The notes below the pieces were generated by a model. That model saw nothing but the letters and a program-made list of their open reading frames with translations, did no database searches and was not told where the DNA came from. DNA of 58,932 nt, from assembly GCA_938023515.1 (NCBI GenBank), contig CALJDR010000027.1:1-58932 (forward strand), read 5' to 3'. Each line of letters begins with the position of its first letter. Position 1 is the stretch's first letter. Source of the DNA: an uncultured Flavobacteriales bacterium. GTDB taxonomy: Bacteria > Bacteroidota > Bacteroidia > Flavobacteriales > UBA1820. The position numbers were made by a program, and so were the translations under genes. Positions 43,461-51,725 of the stretch are shown here, in pieces.

Positions 43461-44618
43461 ATGAAACTAATAAGGAACGTACGGGTGATATCCCCCGATA
43501 TCGATTATAAATACGCTAACATTATCATCGACGGGGAATATATCAAATCCGTCACTGAAAAGGAGGTCAATCCCGAGAACTTCGACGACATCATCGAGGG
43601 GGAAGGCCTTATAGCCTACCCGGGATTTATCGACGAACATACCCACGGAGCCGTCGGGTACGACGTGTGCGACGGAAGGGCCGAAAGTGTGGACAAAATC
43701 GCCGAAGCACGCCTGAAAGAAGGTGTTACGATGTTCCTACCCACCACCCTTACCCAGCCGAACGACGTATTGGTAAAAGCGGCCGAAGCAGTGGCCGAAT
43801 ACCGCCGCAACGAACGCTGGGCGGAAGCGCCGGGTATGCACATCGAAGGGCCCTACATCAACTGCGCCTACAAGGGAGCGCAAAATCCCGAATTCATCCG
43901 CCTGCCGGATACGGAAGAGATCAGGCAGCTCAACGCCATCGCCCCGGTGAAGATCGTCACGGTTGCCCCGGAAGTGGAGGGCGCGATGGAATTCATCTCC
44001 GATATGCGGGAAATGGGTGTCGTTACATCCGCCGGACATTCCGGAGCGACATATGCCGATTTCATCCAGGCCAAAGCGGCCGGACTGACGCACCTGACGC
44101 ACTTCTTCAATCAAATGTCCCCGCTTCACCACCGGGAAATCGGACTGGTAGGCGCCGGATTTGCGGATAACGACGTGAAGATCGAGCTGATCTGCGACAA
44201 ACTGCACGTAAAACCGGATATCATCAAGATCGTGTTCAACGTAAAACCAGTGGGACAGATCCTGCTGATCACCGACTCGCTGCTTGCTTCCGGCCTGCCG
44301 GACGGGAAATACGTGATGGGCGGCTTGGAGATGATCCTTAAAAACCACGAAGCGCGCCTGCCGTCGGGTAACCTGATGGGCAGCACGCTGCCTTACCAGT
44401 ACGGGCTGCGCAACGTGTACGAGATCACAGGCATCCCGTTGAAAGAACTGGTAAAGACCACCTCCTGGAACCAGGCACAGAGCCTCGGCCTGCACGAAGT
44501 GGGCAAGATCGAAAAAGGTTTCAAGGCCAACATCGCCCTGCTGGACGACAAATTCAACGTGGCCGGCACGATGGTCAAAGGAAACCTGCTCTACAAAAAC
44601 GAAACATTCAATTTATAA
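43461..44618 (+). CDS. nagA: N-acetylglucosamine-6-phosphate deacetylase
   Basis: Deacetylates GlcNAc-6-phosphate for amino-sugar catabolism or cell-wall recycling. The 385-residue amidohydrolase has YPGFIDEHTHGAVGYD (HxH metal pair), MHIEGPYIN (metal Glu), SAGHSGATYADF, LTHFFNQMSPLHHREIG and LLITDSLLASG with the catalytic Asp. It is monocistronic here; no nagB or transporter is adjacent. Length and motif order are normal. The ribosome-binding site and promoter fix the start at 43461. Confidence 0.94.
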   Translation: MKLIRNVRVISPDIDYKYANIIIDGEYIKSVTEKEVNPENFDDIIEGEGLIAYPGFIDEHTHGAVGYDVCDGRAESVDKIAEARLKEGVTMFLPTTLTQPNDVLVKAAEAVAEYRRNERWAEAPGMHIEGPYINCAYKGAQNPEFIRLPDTEEIRQLNAIAPVKIVTVAPEVEGAMEFISDMREMGVVTSAGHSGATYADFIQAKAAGLTHLTHFFNQMSPLHHREIGLVGAGFADNDVKIELICDKLHVKPDIIKIVFNVKPVGQILLITDSLLASGLPDGKYVMGGLEMILKNHEARLPSGNLMGSTLPYQYGLRNVYEITGIPLKELVKTTSWNQAQSLGLHEVGKIEKGFKANIALLDDKFNVAGTMVKGNLLYKNETFNL

Positions 44619-44762
44619 TAGAATAATTAGTTGTTAGGACGACTAAGCGCTGTTTTTCTCCTCGGGAGGGCGGCGCTTTGTCAATTTATTGGCCCAGCGC
44701 CCCTTAAATGGGTGAAAGGCCAAATTTCACAATATAAATTTTCGCAATTTTAATACTTTCAG

Positions 44763-44770
44763 TAAATTTG
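44763..44770 (+). promoter_or_regulatory. Possible -7 box (TAAATTTG) of the etfBA operon
   Basis: It matches TAnnTTTG and lies 110 nt upstream of the etfB start, implying a leader of about 100 nt. Confidence 0.55.
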
Positions 44771-44879
44771 CCGCGCCGGCTTTCGGAATACCGCACAGGA
44801 ATACCTGTACGGCATAATCGGTCTAAACGCCGTTCTTCCGGCCGGAAAACAGAGTAATAACCAATTGACTGTAAATACA

Positions 44880-45752
44880 ATGAGTTTGAAAATCGTAGTA
44901 TTGGCCAAGCAAGTGCCGGATACCCGGAACGTGGGCAAAGATGCCATGAAGGCCGACGGTACTATCAACCGTGCCGTGCTGCCGGCTATCTTCAACCCCG
45001 AAGACCTCAACGCCCTCGAACAGGCATTGCGTATCAAAGACGCCCACCCCGGCTCGACCGTGACCGTGCTCACTATGGGCCCGGGCCGCGCCGCAGACAT
45101 CATCCGCGAAGGTCTCTTCCGCGGAGCCGACGGCGGATACCTGCTCACCGACCGCGCTTTTGCCGGAGCCGATACGCTGGCCACTTCCTACGCGTTGTCC
45201 ATGGCCATCCGGAAGATCAAGGATTTCGACCTGATCATCGGCGGCCGCCAGGCTATCGACGGCGACACCGCTCAGGTAGGCCCTCAGGTAGCGGAAAAAC
45301 TGGGAATCACCCAGGTGACCTATGCCGAAGAGATCCAGAAAGTGGAAAACGGCCGCGCTACGGTAAAACGCCGCATAGACGGCGGTGTGGAAGTCGTTGA
45401 GGCTCCCCTGCCGCTGGTGGTAACGGTCAACGGTTCAGCAGCCCCCTGCCGTCCGCGCAACGCCAGACTCGTTCAGAAATACAAACACGCCAAAACCATT
45501 ACGGAAAAACAGCAGGGCGCCACGGACTATATCGGTCTTTGCGACAAGCGCGACTACCTGAACCTGGCCGAATGGAGCGTGGCCGATGTGAACGGCGATT
45601 TGGCCCAGTGCGGCCTGGCCGGTTCCCCTACCAAGGTGAAGACCGTGGAGAACATCGTCTTCCAGGCGAAAGAGAACAAGACCATCTCCGCTTCGGACAC
45701 CGAGGTCGAAGACCTGGTCAAAGAACTCCTGGCCAATCACACTATCGGTTAA
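44880..45752 (+). CDS. etfB: Electron transfer flavoprotein, beta subunit
   Basis: Small subunit of the ETF heterodimer that carries electrons from acyl-CoA dehydrogenase. The 290-residue FixA-type protein has IVVLAKQVPDTRNVG at the start, NPEDLNALEQALRI, TVLTMGPGRAADIIREGLFRGAD (AMP/FAD site, quoted by its start TVLTMGPGRA), LIIGGRQAIDGDTAQVGPQVAE and the ATVKRRIDGGVEVVE segment. Start at 44880 (MSLKIVV); a 5-codon upstream extension is open but unlike the family. It is the first of a three-gene operon; etfA follows after 22 bp. Confidence 0.96.
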   Translation: MSLKIVVLAKQVPDTRNVGKDAMKADGTINRAVLPAIFNPEDLNALEQALRIKDAHPGSTVTVLTMGPGRAADIIREGLFRGADGGYLLTDRAFAGADTLATSYALSMAIRKIKDFDLIIGGRQAIDGDTAQVGPQVAEKLGITQVTYAEEIQKVENGRATVKRRIDGGVEVVEAPLPLVVTVNGSAAPCRPRNARLVQKYKHAKTITEKQQGATDYIGLCDKRDYLNLAEWSVADVNGDLAQCGLAGSPTKVKTVENIVFQAKENKTISASDTEVEDLVKELLANHTIG

Positions 45753-45774
45753 CCTAGCAAAAAACGGAAAAGAC

Positions 45775-46794
45775 ATGAACAACTTATTTGTATACTGCGA
45801 AATAGAAGGCGGCGTTGTCCGCGAGGTAAGCCTCGAACTGCTCACCAAAGGGCGCTCGCTGGCCGATAGGCTGGGCTGCAAACTCGAGGCCATCGTAGTC
45901 GGCGAAAACCTGAAAGACATCGAAAAACAGGTGATGAAATACGGCGTAGACGTCCTGCACGTATTCGACGGCAAGGGCTTGGCCCCTTACACTTCCCTGC
46001 CCCACACTTCGGCACTGGTGAACCTCTTCAAAGAAGAAAAACCCCAGATATGCCTGATGGGCGCCACCGTGATCGGCCGCGACCTCGGTCCCCGCGTTTC
46101 CTCCGCCCTGAAGAGCGGACTGACGGCGGACTGCACGGCGCTGGAGATCGGCGACCACGAAGACAAGAAGGAAGGCAAATCGTATAAAGACCTGCTTTAC
46201 CAGATCCGCCCGGCATTCGGAGGAAACATCGTTGCGACGATCGTCAATCCGGAAAACCGCCCCCAGATGGCTACCGTGCGCGAAGGTGTGATGAAAAAAC
46301 AGGTACTGGCCGAGAACTACCAGGGTGAGGTTAAACACCACGACGTGAAAAAATACATCCCGGGCACCGACTTCATCGTTGAGGTGATCGAACGCCACGT
46401 GGAAAAATCGAAAGTCAATATCAAGGGTTCCCCCATCATCATCTCGGGGGGCTACGGTATGGGCTCCAAGGAGAACTTCCAGCTACTCTTCGAACTGGCC
46501 GACGTACTGAAAGCCGAAGTGGGCGCCTCCCGCGCGGCAGTGGACGCCGGTTTCTGCGAACACGAACGCCAGATCGGACAGACGGGTGTAACCGTTCGTC
46601 CCAAATTGTACATTGCCTGCGGTATATCGGGGCAGATACAGCACATCGCGGGCATGCAGGAAAGTTCGATGGTCATTTCCATCAACACCGACCCGGCTGC
46701 GCCTATCAATGCGATCGCCGACTATGTGATCAACGGCCCGGTAGAGGAAGTCGTTCCCAAGATGATCAAGTATTACAAACAAAATTCGAAGTAA
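45775..46794 (+). CDS. etfA: Electron transfer flavoprotein, alpha subunit
   Basis: FAD-binding large subunit of ETF. The 339-residue protein has the N-terminal domain with CLMGATVIGRDLGPRVSSAL and GLTADCTALEI. The C-terminal FAD domain has GASRAAVDAGF, the RQIGQTGVTVRPKLYIACGISGQIQH stretch (from RQIGQTG to GISGQIQH) and SINTDPAAPI. These are the usual FAD contacts. It is 22 bp after etfB and 4 bp before the acyl-CoA dehydrogenase gene, so all three proteins are made together. Confidence 0.96.
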   Translation: MNNLFVYCEIEGGVVREVSLELLTKGRSLADRLGCKLEAIVVGENLKDIEKQVMKYGVDVLHVFDGKGLAPYTSLPHTSALVNLFKEEKPQICLMGATVIGRDLGPRVSSALKSGLTADCTALEIGDHEDKKEGKSYKDLLYQIRPAFGGNIVATIVNPENRPQMATVREGVMKKQVLAENYQGEVKHHDVKKYIPGTDFIVEVIERHVEKSKVNIKGSPIIISGGYGMGSKENFQLLFELADVLKAEVGASRAAVDAGFCEHERQIGQTGVTVRPKLYIACGISGQIQHIAGMQESSMVISINTDPAAPINAIADYVINGPVEEVVPKMIKYYKQNSK

Positions 46795-46798
46795 GAAA

Positions 46799-48508
46799 AT
46801 GGCAAACTTTTATACAGATACCCCGGAACTGAAGTTCCAGCTCGCCAATCCCCTGATGAAGCGGATCGTGGAGCTGAAAGAACGCGGATTTGCCGATAAG
46901 GACGCATACGATTACGCCCCGGTAGACCACGAAGATACCATCGACAGCTACGACAAAGTGCTGGAGATCGTCGGCGAGATCTGCGCCGAAACGATAGCCC
47001 CCAACGCCGAGGGCGTAGACCACGAAGGCCCCCAGGTAGTGAACGGACGCGTACAGTACGCTTCCGGCACTCAGGAAAACATCAAAGCTACGGTAGACGC
47101 CGGGCTGATGGGTATGTCGATGCCCCGTCGTTACGGCGGGCTGAACTTCCCCACTACCCCCTACCTGATCGCCGCCGACATGGTATCCCGTGCCGACGCC
47201 GGCTTCGAAAACATTTGGGCCCTGCAGGATTGCGCCGAAACGCTCTACGAATTCGGTAACGAAGAACAGCGCGCCCGTTTCATACCCCGCATATGCGCCG
47301 GAGAGACGATGTCGATGGACCTGACCGAACCGGACGCCGGTTCCGACCTTCAGTCCGTAATGCTCAAGGCTACGTACAGCGAAAAGGACGGCTGCTGGCT
47401 GCTCAACGGTGTAAAACGTTTTATCACCAACGGCGACTCCCACGTGCATCTGGTTCTGGCCCGCTCGGAAGATGGGACCAAAGACGGACGCGGACTTTCG
47501 ATGTTCATCTACGACCGCAACCAGGGAGGTGTAACGGTACGCCGCATCGAGAACAAGATGGGTATCAAAGGTTCGCCGACCTGCGAACTGGTTTATAAGA
47601 ACGCAAAAGCGGAGCTTTGCGGCGAACGCCGCCTGGGCCTTATCAAATACGTGATGGCCCTGATGAACGGCGCCCGCCTGGGTATCGCCGCACAGTCGGT
47701 AGGTATCTCGCAGGCCGCCTACAACGAGGCCCTGTCGTACGCCAAAGACCGCAAACAGTTCGGGAAATCCATCATCGAATTCCCGGCCGTATACGATATG
47801 CTCTCCACAATGAAGGCCAAACTGGACGCTTCCCGCGCCCTGCTTTACGAAACGGCCCGTTACGTGGACATCTATAAAGCGCTGGACGATATCTCCCGCG
47901 AACGCGCGCTCACGCCGGAAGAAAAGGCCGAAGCGAAGGCTTATTCCCGCCTGGCAGACTCCTTCACCCCGCTGGTGAAAGGTATGGGCAGCGAATTCGC
48001 CAACCAGAATGCATACGACTGCATCCAGGTGCACGGCGGTTCCGGATTCATGAAAGACTACGCCTGTGAACGCATCTACCGTGACGCGCGTATCACTTCC
48101 ATCTACGAAGGCACCACGCAGCTCCAGGTCGTAGCCGCTATCCGCTACGTCACCACGAAGGCTTACCTGGCCCGCATGCGCGAATTCGAACAGACCACCC
48201 AGGTAGCCCCCGAGTTTGAAGGGCTGATGAACCGCATCAAAGCCATGGCCGACAAGTACGAGCAGGCCGTGAACAAAGCCACCGAAAACAAAGACAACGA
48301 GCAGATCGAGTTCTTCGCCCGCCGTCTGGTGGAAATGTCCGCCTACATCATCATGGCTCACCTGCTGGTGCGCGACGCTTCGCAGAACGCCGAACTGTTC
48401 GGCGAATCGGCCAACGTGTTCACCCGCTGGGCTGAGGCCGAAGTGGACAAACACGCCAACTTCATCGGCCAGTTCTCGCTGGACGAACTCGCATTCTACC
48501 GCAAGTAA
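46799..48508 (+). CDS. Acyl-CoA dehydrogenase
   Basis: A flavoenzyme that introduces an alpha-beta double bond in acyl-CoA, or acts in reverse on enoyl-CoA, with ETF as partner. The 569-residue protein is longer than the classic 380. Core blocks are MSMDLTEPDAGSDLQ, NGVKRFITNGD, NKMGIKGSPTCELVY, YAKDRKQFGKSI and CIQVHGGSGFMKDYACERIYRD (quoted by its ends CIQVHGGSGF and ERIYRD). SIYEGTTQLQ contains the late catalytic Glu seen in short-chain enzymes. The C-terminal ~130 residues add the extra helical domain of the Bacteroidetes/ACAD9-like forms. Chain length preference is unknown. It is last in the etfBA operon. Confidence 0.94.
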   Translation: MANFYTDTPELKFQLANPLMKRIVELKERGFADKDAYDYAPVDHEDTIDSYDKVLEIVGEICAETIAPNAEGVDHEGPQVVNGRVQYASGTQENIKATVDAGLMGMSMPRRYGGLNFPTTPYLIAADMVSRADAGFENIWALQDCAETLYEFGNEEQRARFIPRICAGETMSMDLTEPDAGSDLQSVMLKATYSEKDGCWLLNGVKRFITNGDSHVHLVLARSEDGTKDGRGLSMFIYDRNQGGVTVRRIENKMGIKGSPTCELVYKNAKAELCGERRLGLIKYVMALMNGARLGIAAQSVGISQAAYNEALSYAKDRKQFGKSIIEFPAVYDMLSTMKAKLDASRALLYETARYVDIYKALDDISRERALTPEEKAEAKAYSRLADSFTPLVKGMGSEFANQNAYDCIQVHGGSGFMKDYACERIYRDARITSIYEGTTQLQVVAAIRYVTTKAYLARMREFEQTTQVAPEFEGLMNRIKAMADKYEQAVNKATENKDNEQIEFFARRLVEMSAYIIMAHLLVRDASQNAELFGESANVFTRWAEAEVDKHANFIGQFSLDELAFYRK

Positions 48509-48531
48509 ACCGACTCACGTCCTCATACGGC

Positions 48532-48562
48532 AAAGCCGCGCCCTTTTGGGTGCGGCTTTTTT
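48532..48562 (+). terminator. Terminator after the etfBA-acyl-CoA dehydrogenase operon
   Basis: A 12-bp stem (AAAGCCGCGCCC / GGGTGCGGCTTT, one G-T pair) with a TTTT loop, then TTT. Confidence 0.92.
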
Positions 48563-48653
48563 CAGGCCCTGCCGGGAAAAAGGAGAAAACCACTTGCTCT
48601 TTATTTCTTTTTTGACTATATTAGAGAATATGTAATCGAATTAGAAGAAGACG

Positions 48654-49778
48654 ATGAAGAAAGCAAAAGCACCCAGCGCCAAGACACAGGCCAGAAAAGC
48701 GAAAGAAGCCGCTATGATCGCCTGGGCAAAACAACAACATGCGCAGTTCCGGGCGGACCTGCGGGAGATGTTCGCCCGGGAAAGGCAAAAGAAACAGCAG
48801 GAGCCGGGTGGTCCCGGCGGAACAGGAATTACAGGGCAAAATCAGATACCGGCGCCCCGGGTGATTCCGACAGAACAGGAAATGAAGGCCGTTTCAGAAG
48901 CAGCGAGGAAGTATATCGATTCGCTGGATACGCCGCAGGGAAAACTGGGCACTACCCCAACGGCCCCGAAAATGACGCCGGACAAAAACTCGCTGTCCCG
49001 GAAGGTAGATGCCCTGCTCCAGCAAAAGAAACAAGGGCCGGCGCTGATGGATACGGCGCCTAAACCGGCGGGAGAGATGCGGCAATACCTGGTATATGAC
49101 CCCGCGAAATACAAGGATAAATGGGAGGCATCCCAATATACTACAAAATTAATTCCATATGTAGTAGATATAAAAAACGCGTCCAGAGATGAGGTCGATT
49201 ATTTAAATAGGGCATTGGCAAATTATGCAAATAATGCCCGATTGTACAGCTACACTGTTACCCTTCCTCAGCAAATACAATTCACTGATAATTCAGCAAA
49301 ACAATTAGAATCCAAAAATCCAAACATAAAATACCAGGCCGTATTTGCTGCAAATACTAATTTGAAACAAACTATTCCCTACAACGGGAATGAAGTCCCT
49401 TACCTTGGAAAAATGGAGATAGTTCCCGGCTTTAACCTGAACACCCTCGAACAGGACAGCCAACAAGCCAAATCCCGCGGCGAAGCCTCCACGTCCAGCA
49501 AATACCACCGGTTCAACCACGAAATGGGCCATAACGAACACCGGGCCACCTATCCGGACTCATTCCTCCACCCGGACAAAAGGATCGCGGACGGAGCTGA
49601 CGAATCCTACATTTACAGCCACGTAAGCCATTACCCCCGGACGTATTGGGGAAAAGACTATACGACATACATCCAGGAAGTATTCGCAGAAATATGGGCG
49701 ATGGTGGTAAACGGGGATACGCTCGACGCAGGGGTGCAGGAGATTTTTAACCGGATCAAAGAAAACCGGCCGAAATAA
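48654..49778 (+). CDS. Unrecognised protein with HEMGH metallopeptidase-like motif
   Basis: I do not recognise the family of this 374-residue protein. It has no signal peptide. Residues 1-50 are Lys/Ala/Gln-rich and predicted coiled coil, then a Pro/Gly linker (GGPGGTG) and a second low-complexity stretch to about 140. The C-terminal third contains HEMGH at residues 289-293 (49518-49532) and, 49-53 residues on, QEVFAE with Glu342 and Glu346. HExxH plus a distant xxFAE glutamate is the zinc-site layout of gluzincins and anthrax-lethal-factor-like (ATLF, M34) toxins. The preceding SHVSHYPRTYWGKDY resembles the Ser/Tyr block of that group. The middle (about 49130-49400) is visibly more AT-rich than its neighbours. 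Role as a secreted effector is inference; chance HExxH is the main alternative. Confidence 0.6.
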   Translation: MKKAKAPSAKTQARKAKEAAMIAWAKQQHAQFRADLREMFARERQKKQQEPGGPGGTGITGQNQIPAPRVIPTEQEMKAVSEAARKYIDSLDTPQGKLGTTPTAPKMTPDKNSLSRKVDALLQQKKQGPALMDTAPKPAGEMRQYLVYDPAKYKDKWEASQYTTKLIPYVVDIKNASRDEVDYLNRALANYANNARLYSYTVTLPQQIQFTDNSAKQLESKNPNIKYQAVFAANTNLKQTIPYNGNEVPYLGKMEIVPGFNLNTLEQDSQQAKSRGEASTSSKYHRFNHEMGHNEHRATYPDSFLHPDKRIADGADESYIYSHVSHYPRTYWGKDYTTYIQEVFAEIWAMVVNGDTLDAGVQEIFNRIKENRPK

Positions 49779-49780
49779 TT

Positions 49781-49788
49781 TATATTTG
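49781..49788 (+). promoter_or_regulatory. -7 box (TATATTTG) for the 49810 gene
   Basis: A perfect TAnnTTTG begins 3 bp after the stop codon of the HEMGH gene and 29 nt before the ATG at 49810, so the next gene can be expressed separately. Confidence 0.7.
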
Positions 49789-49809
49789 TGGGAAACAATC
49801 CCGAATAAA

Positions 49810-50385
49810 ATGAAAAGACTCCTGCTGGCCGTACTGGGAATGCTCCTCTACCAAGGTGCGTACGCGCAGTTATTTGATGGTCTTTGTGTGGATAAGAAAG
49901 GGCTTGAACTAAGTATTTATTCACAATATCAGGGAGACGAGGGCACGATGCTTACCGCCCCCCCCCTAAAATACATGACAGTCGAAAACCGCTTTTACGG
50001 CTGGACCCATAAAATGGTAATGGGCTATATCGACGACCACATAGCCGTCAGGGAACAATTGGACAGTACAGACCGGAAAACCTGGATTGCGTTCGAAGAT
50101 TCGATGTTCCAAAAAGGGAAACAGCTTTTTGCCCGCTATTCGGACAAAGCGGATACGCTGTACGACGCATCCTATGCCGAAAAACTGGAAACCATCCGGC
50201 AAATGATCGGGGAGGATGTGTATTTCATGCTGGGGGCCGTCAAACCGGGAAACCGCCTGTGGATCGTCCGGTTCAAACCACGGCGTATCTGGGCGAACAA
50301 GCGCTGGGCGGTGTCGGGCCCGACGGTGGTGATCGGCTCCGAAGAAGATGTAAAAAAGGCGGAAGACCTGAAAGTTTTGAAGTGA
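49810..50385 (+). CDS. Small exported protein of unknown function, with a C9 tract
   Basis: A 191-residue protein with signal peptide MKRLLLAVLGMLLYQGAYAQ (start 49810; an 8-codon upstream extension overlaps the promoter). No family is recognised. The mature part has an aromatic, charged centre (YMTVENRFYGWTHKM) and a basic C-terminal half, FKPRRIWANKRWAVSGP. Nine consecutive C (49958-49966) encode part of TAPPL near residue 50; slippage there would change frame early in the protein. Position directly after the HEMGH gene makes it a candidate partner or immunity protein, a guess from location only. Confidence 0.6.
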   Translation: MKRLLLAVLGMLLYQGAYAQLFDGLCVDKKGLELSIYSQYQGDEGTMLTAPPLKYMTVENRFYGWTHKMVMGYIDDHIAVREQLDSTDRKTWIAFEDSMFQKGKQLFARYSDKADTLYDASYAEKLETIRQMIGEDVYFMLGAVKPGNRLWIVRFKPRRIWANKRWAVSGPTVVIGSEEDVKKAEDLKVLK

Positions 50386-50422
50386 TCGCTTAGGAGCCAT
50401 TAAAATACACTGCTTTATTTGG

Positions 50423-50436
50423 AATATCCGGATATT
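50423..50436. promoter_or_regulatory. 14-bp perfect palindrome between genes
   Basis: AATATCCGGATATT is fully self-complementary and lies between the 49810 gene and the UPF0316 gene, about 42 bp before the latter's ATG. It could be an operator; no regulator is adjacent. Confidence 0.4.
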
Positions 50437-50477
50437 AGGGGTACATTCGGTGACTGCGAATCAACCCAAACCGTACC

Positions 50478-51038
50478 ATGACCGAACTGTTCCAACTCTA
50501 CCCCTGGCTGCTGCCCCTCGTTATTTTCTTCGGACGAATCTGCGACGTGACTCTCGGCACGCTGCGCATTATCTTCGTATCGAAAGGGGAGCGAAAAAAA
50601 GCCCCCATCGTCGGCTTTTTCGAGGTGTTCATTTGGGTGGTGATCATTTCCCAGATATTCTCCCATGCCAACGATATCATTGCTTATCTGGCTTATGCGG
50701 CCGGATATGCAGCAGGCAACTACGTGGGTATCCTGGTAGAGAACAAGATCGCGTTCGGATTTCAGCTTTTCCGCGTCTACACGAAAAAAAGCGGAACCGA
50801 ACTCACAAAATTACTGAACAAAAACGGTTTCGGTTCGACACTCCTTAAAGGAGAAGGCGCCGTATCGGGCGTAGATATCATCGAAACGGTCATCAGCCGG
50901 AAAGCGGAAAAAAAAGTCACCGAAATCATCGATGAATTCGACCCGGATGCATTCCGTATGGTAGTGGATATCCGTTCCAAACAGAAGGGCATCTTCTCTT
51001 TCGTCACCCCTGCCTTTATGCCCCGTCTGGGTAAATAA
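50478..51038 (+). CDS. UPF0316 / DUF2179 membrane protein
   Basis: A 186-residue protein with three N-terminal membrane helices (about residues 8-30, 44-62 and 66-85). FGRICDVTLGTLRIIFVSKGERK is its leading signature (quoted by its end TLRIIFVSKGERK), typical of UPF0316 (DUF5698) proteins. The C-terminal DUF2179 domain has GFGSTLLKGEGAVSG and VISRKAEKKVTEIIDEFDPDAF. DUF2179 is related to PII-like and YitT C-terminal domains and may bind a small ligand. Function unknown. It is monocistronic between two exported proteins. Confidence 0.85.
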   Translation: MTELFQLYPWLLPLVIFFGRICDVTLGTLRIIFVSKGERKKAPIVGFFEVFIWVVIISQIFSHANDIIAYLAYAAGYAAGNYVGILVENKIAFGFQLFRVYTKKSGTELTKLLNKNGFGSTLLKGEGAVSGVDIIETVISRKAEKKVTEIIDEFDPDAFRMVVDIRSKQKGIFSFVTPAFMPRLGK

Positions 51039-51126
51039 AACAGGCTTAAGGATATTTCTCACGGCGAAATCTTTTTCGGCAGGATTGTAGTATCAAAAAA
51101 AATTTATCGAAAAAAACATCCGATGC

Positions 51127-51157
51127 TTGACATCGCCGGCTATTTAACCTATATTTG
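51127..51157 (+). promoter_or_regulatory. -33/-7 promoter of the metal-efflux operon
   Basis: TTG (51127-51129) and TATATTTG (51150-51157) are 20 bp apart, the spacing expected for Bacteroidetes promoters. The ATG at 51182 is 24 nt further on. Confidence 0.75.
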
Positions 51158-51181
51158 TCAATATATGCAATAACAGGTTCC

Positions 51182-51640
51182 ATGAACGGCAAACGCATCA
51201 AAGCGACCGCAGCATTCTTTTTCACTGCCCTGGCATCAGTCATGATGCTTACAGGTAGTGTTTTGCCGCATCACCACCATGGAAAATCCGTATGCATGGA
51301 CATCACCCATTGTCTGGACCACGGTGCAATAATGCCGGGCAACGACTACCACGAACAAAATGGGGATAACCATACCGATACGGAAGTACATTGCATCCTC
51401 AACGTTACTTACTATCTTCAGCAACAGGACAAACAACAAATTGAATTCGCTGTCGCCGACCAGGCAGGCAACGATATTCAATCCGGTTTCGCATACTTCA
51501 TCCTGCCTTATGCCTATGCGGCTCCTATGCCGTCCCATGTAGGAAACGGACCCCGTTTTGCAGCTATTTACGTCCGTTCCCACCAGGATTTTATTGCACA
51601 GGCATCGGGTCTGCGCGCACCTCCTTTTTTCATCATCTGA
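51182..51640 (+). CDS. His-rich small exported protein (DUF6769-like)
   Basis: A 152-residue protein with an N-terminal hydrophobic segment (about residues 8-28), followed at once by LPHHHHGKSVCMDITHC and a His/Asp-rich stretch (DHGAIMPGNDYHEQNGDNHTD in part) with Cys near HC and HCIL. The layout matches DUF6769-like proteins that precede Czc/Cus-type efflux genes in Bacteroidetes. The clustered His and Cys suggest periplasmic metal binding, perhaps a chaperone or sensor for the RND pump. Start chosen at 51182; the TTG at 51155 overlaps the -7 box. The adaptor gene starts 85 bp downstream. Confidence 0.7.
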   Translation: MNGKRIKATAAFFFTALASVMMLTGSVLPHHHHGKSVCMDITHCLDHGAIMPGNDYHEQNGDNHTDTEVHCILNVTYYLQQQDKQQIEFAVADQAGNDIQSGFAYFILPYAYAAPMPSHVGNGPRFAAIYVRSHQDFIAQASGLRAPPFFII

Positions 51641-51725
51641 CTTTTCTAAGTCCATTCCCCTACCCCAGGAGCTTCTCCTGAGGCAGTCGATTTTATGTAT
51701 CAAATCTTAGTTTTAATACCAAACG

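Noticed and set aside
44640..44690. Terminator after nagA
   Set aside because: AAGCGC/GCGCTT can pair across about 30 nt, but the loop is long and there is no clean T tract.
46766..48454. 562-codon frame antisense to the acyl-CoA dehydrogenase
   Set aside because: Explained by strong codon bias of the highly conserved sense gene; no motifs in the antisense product.
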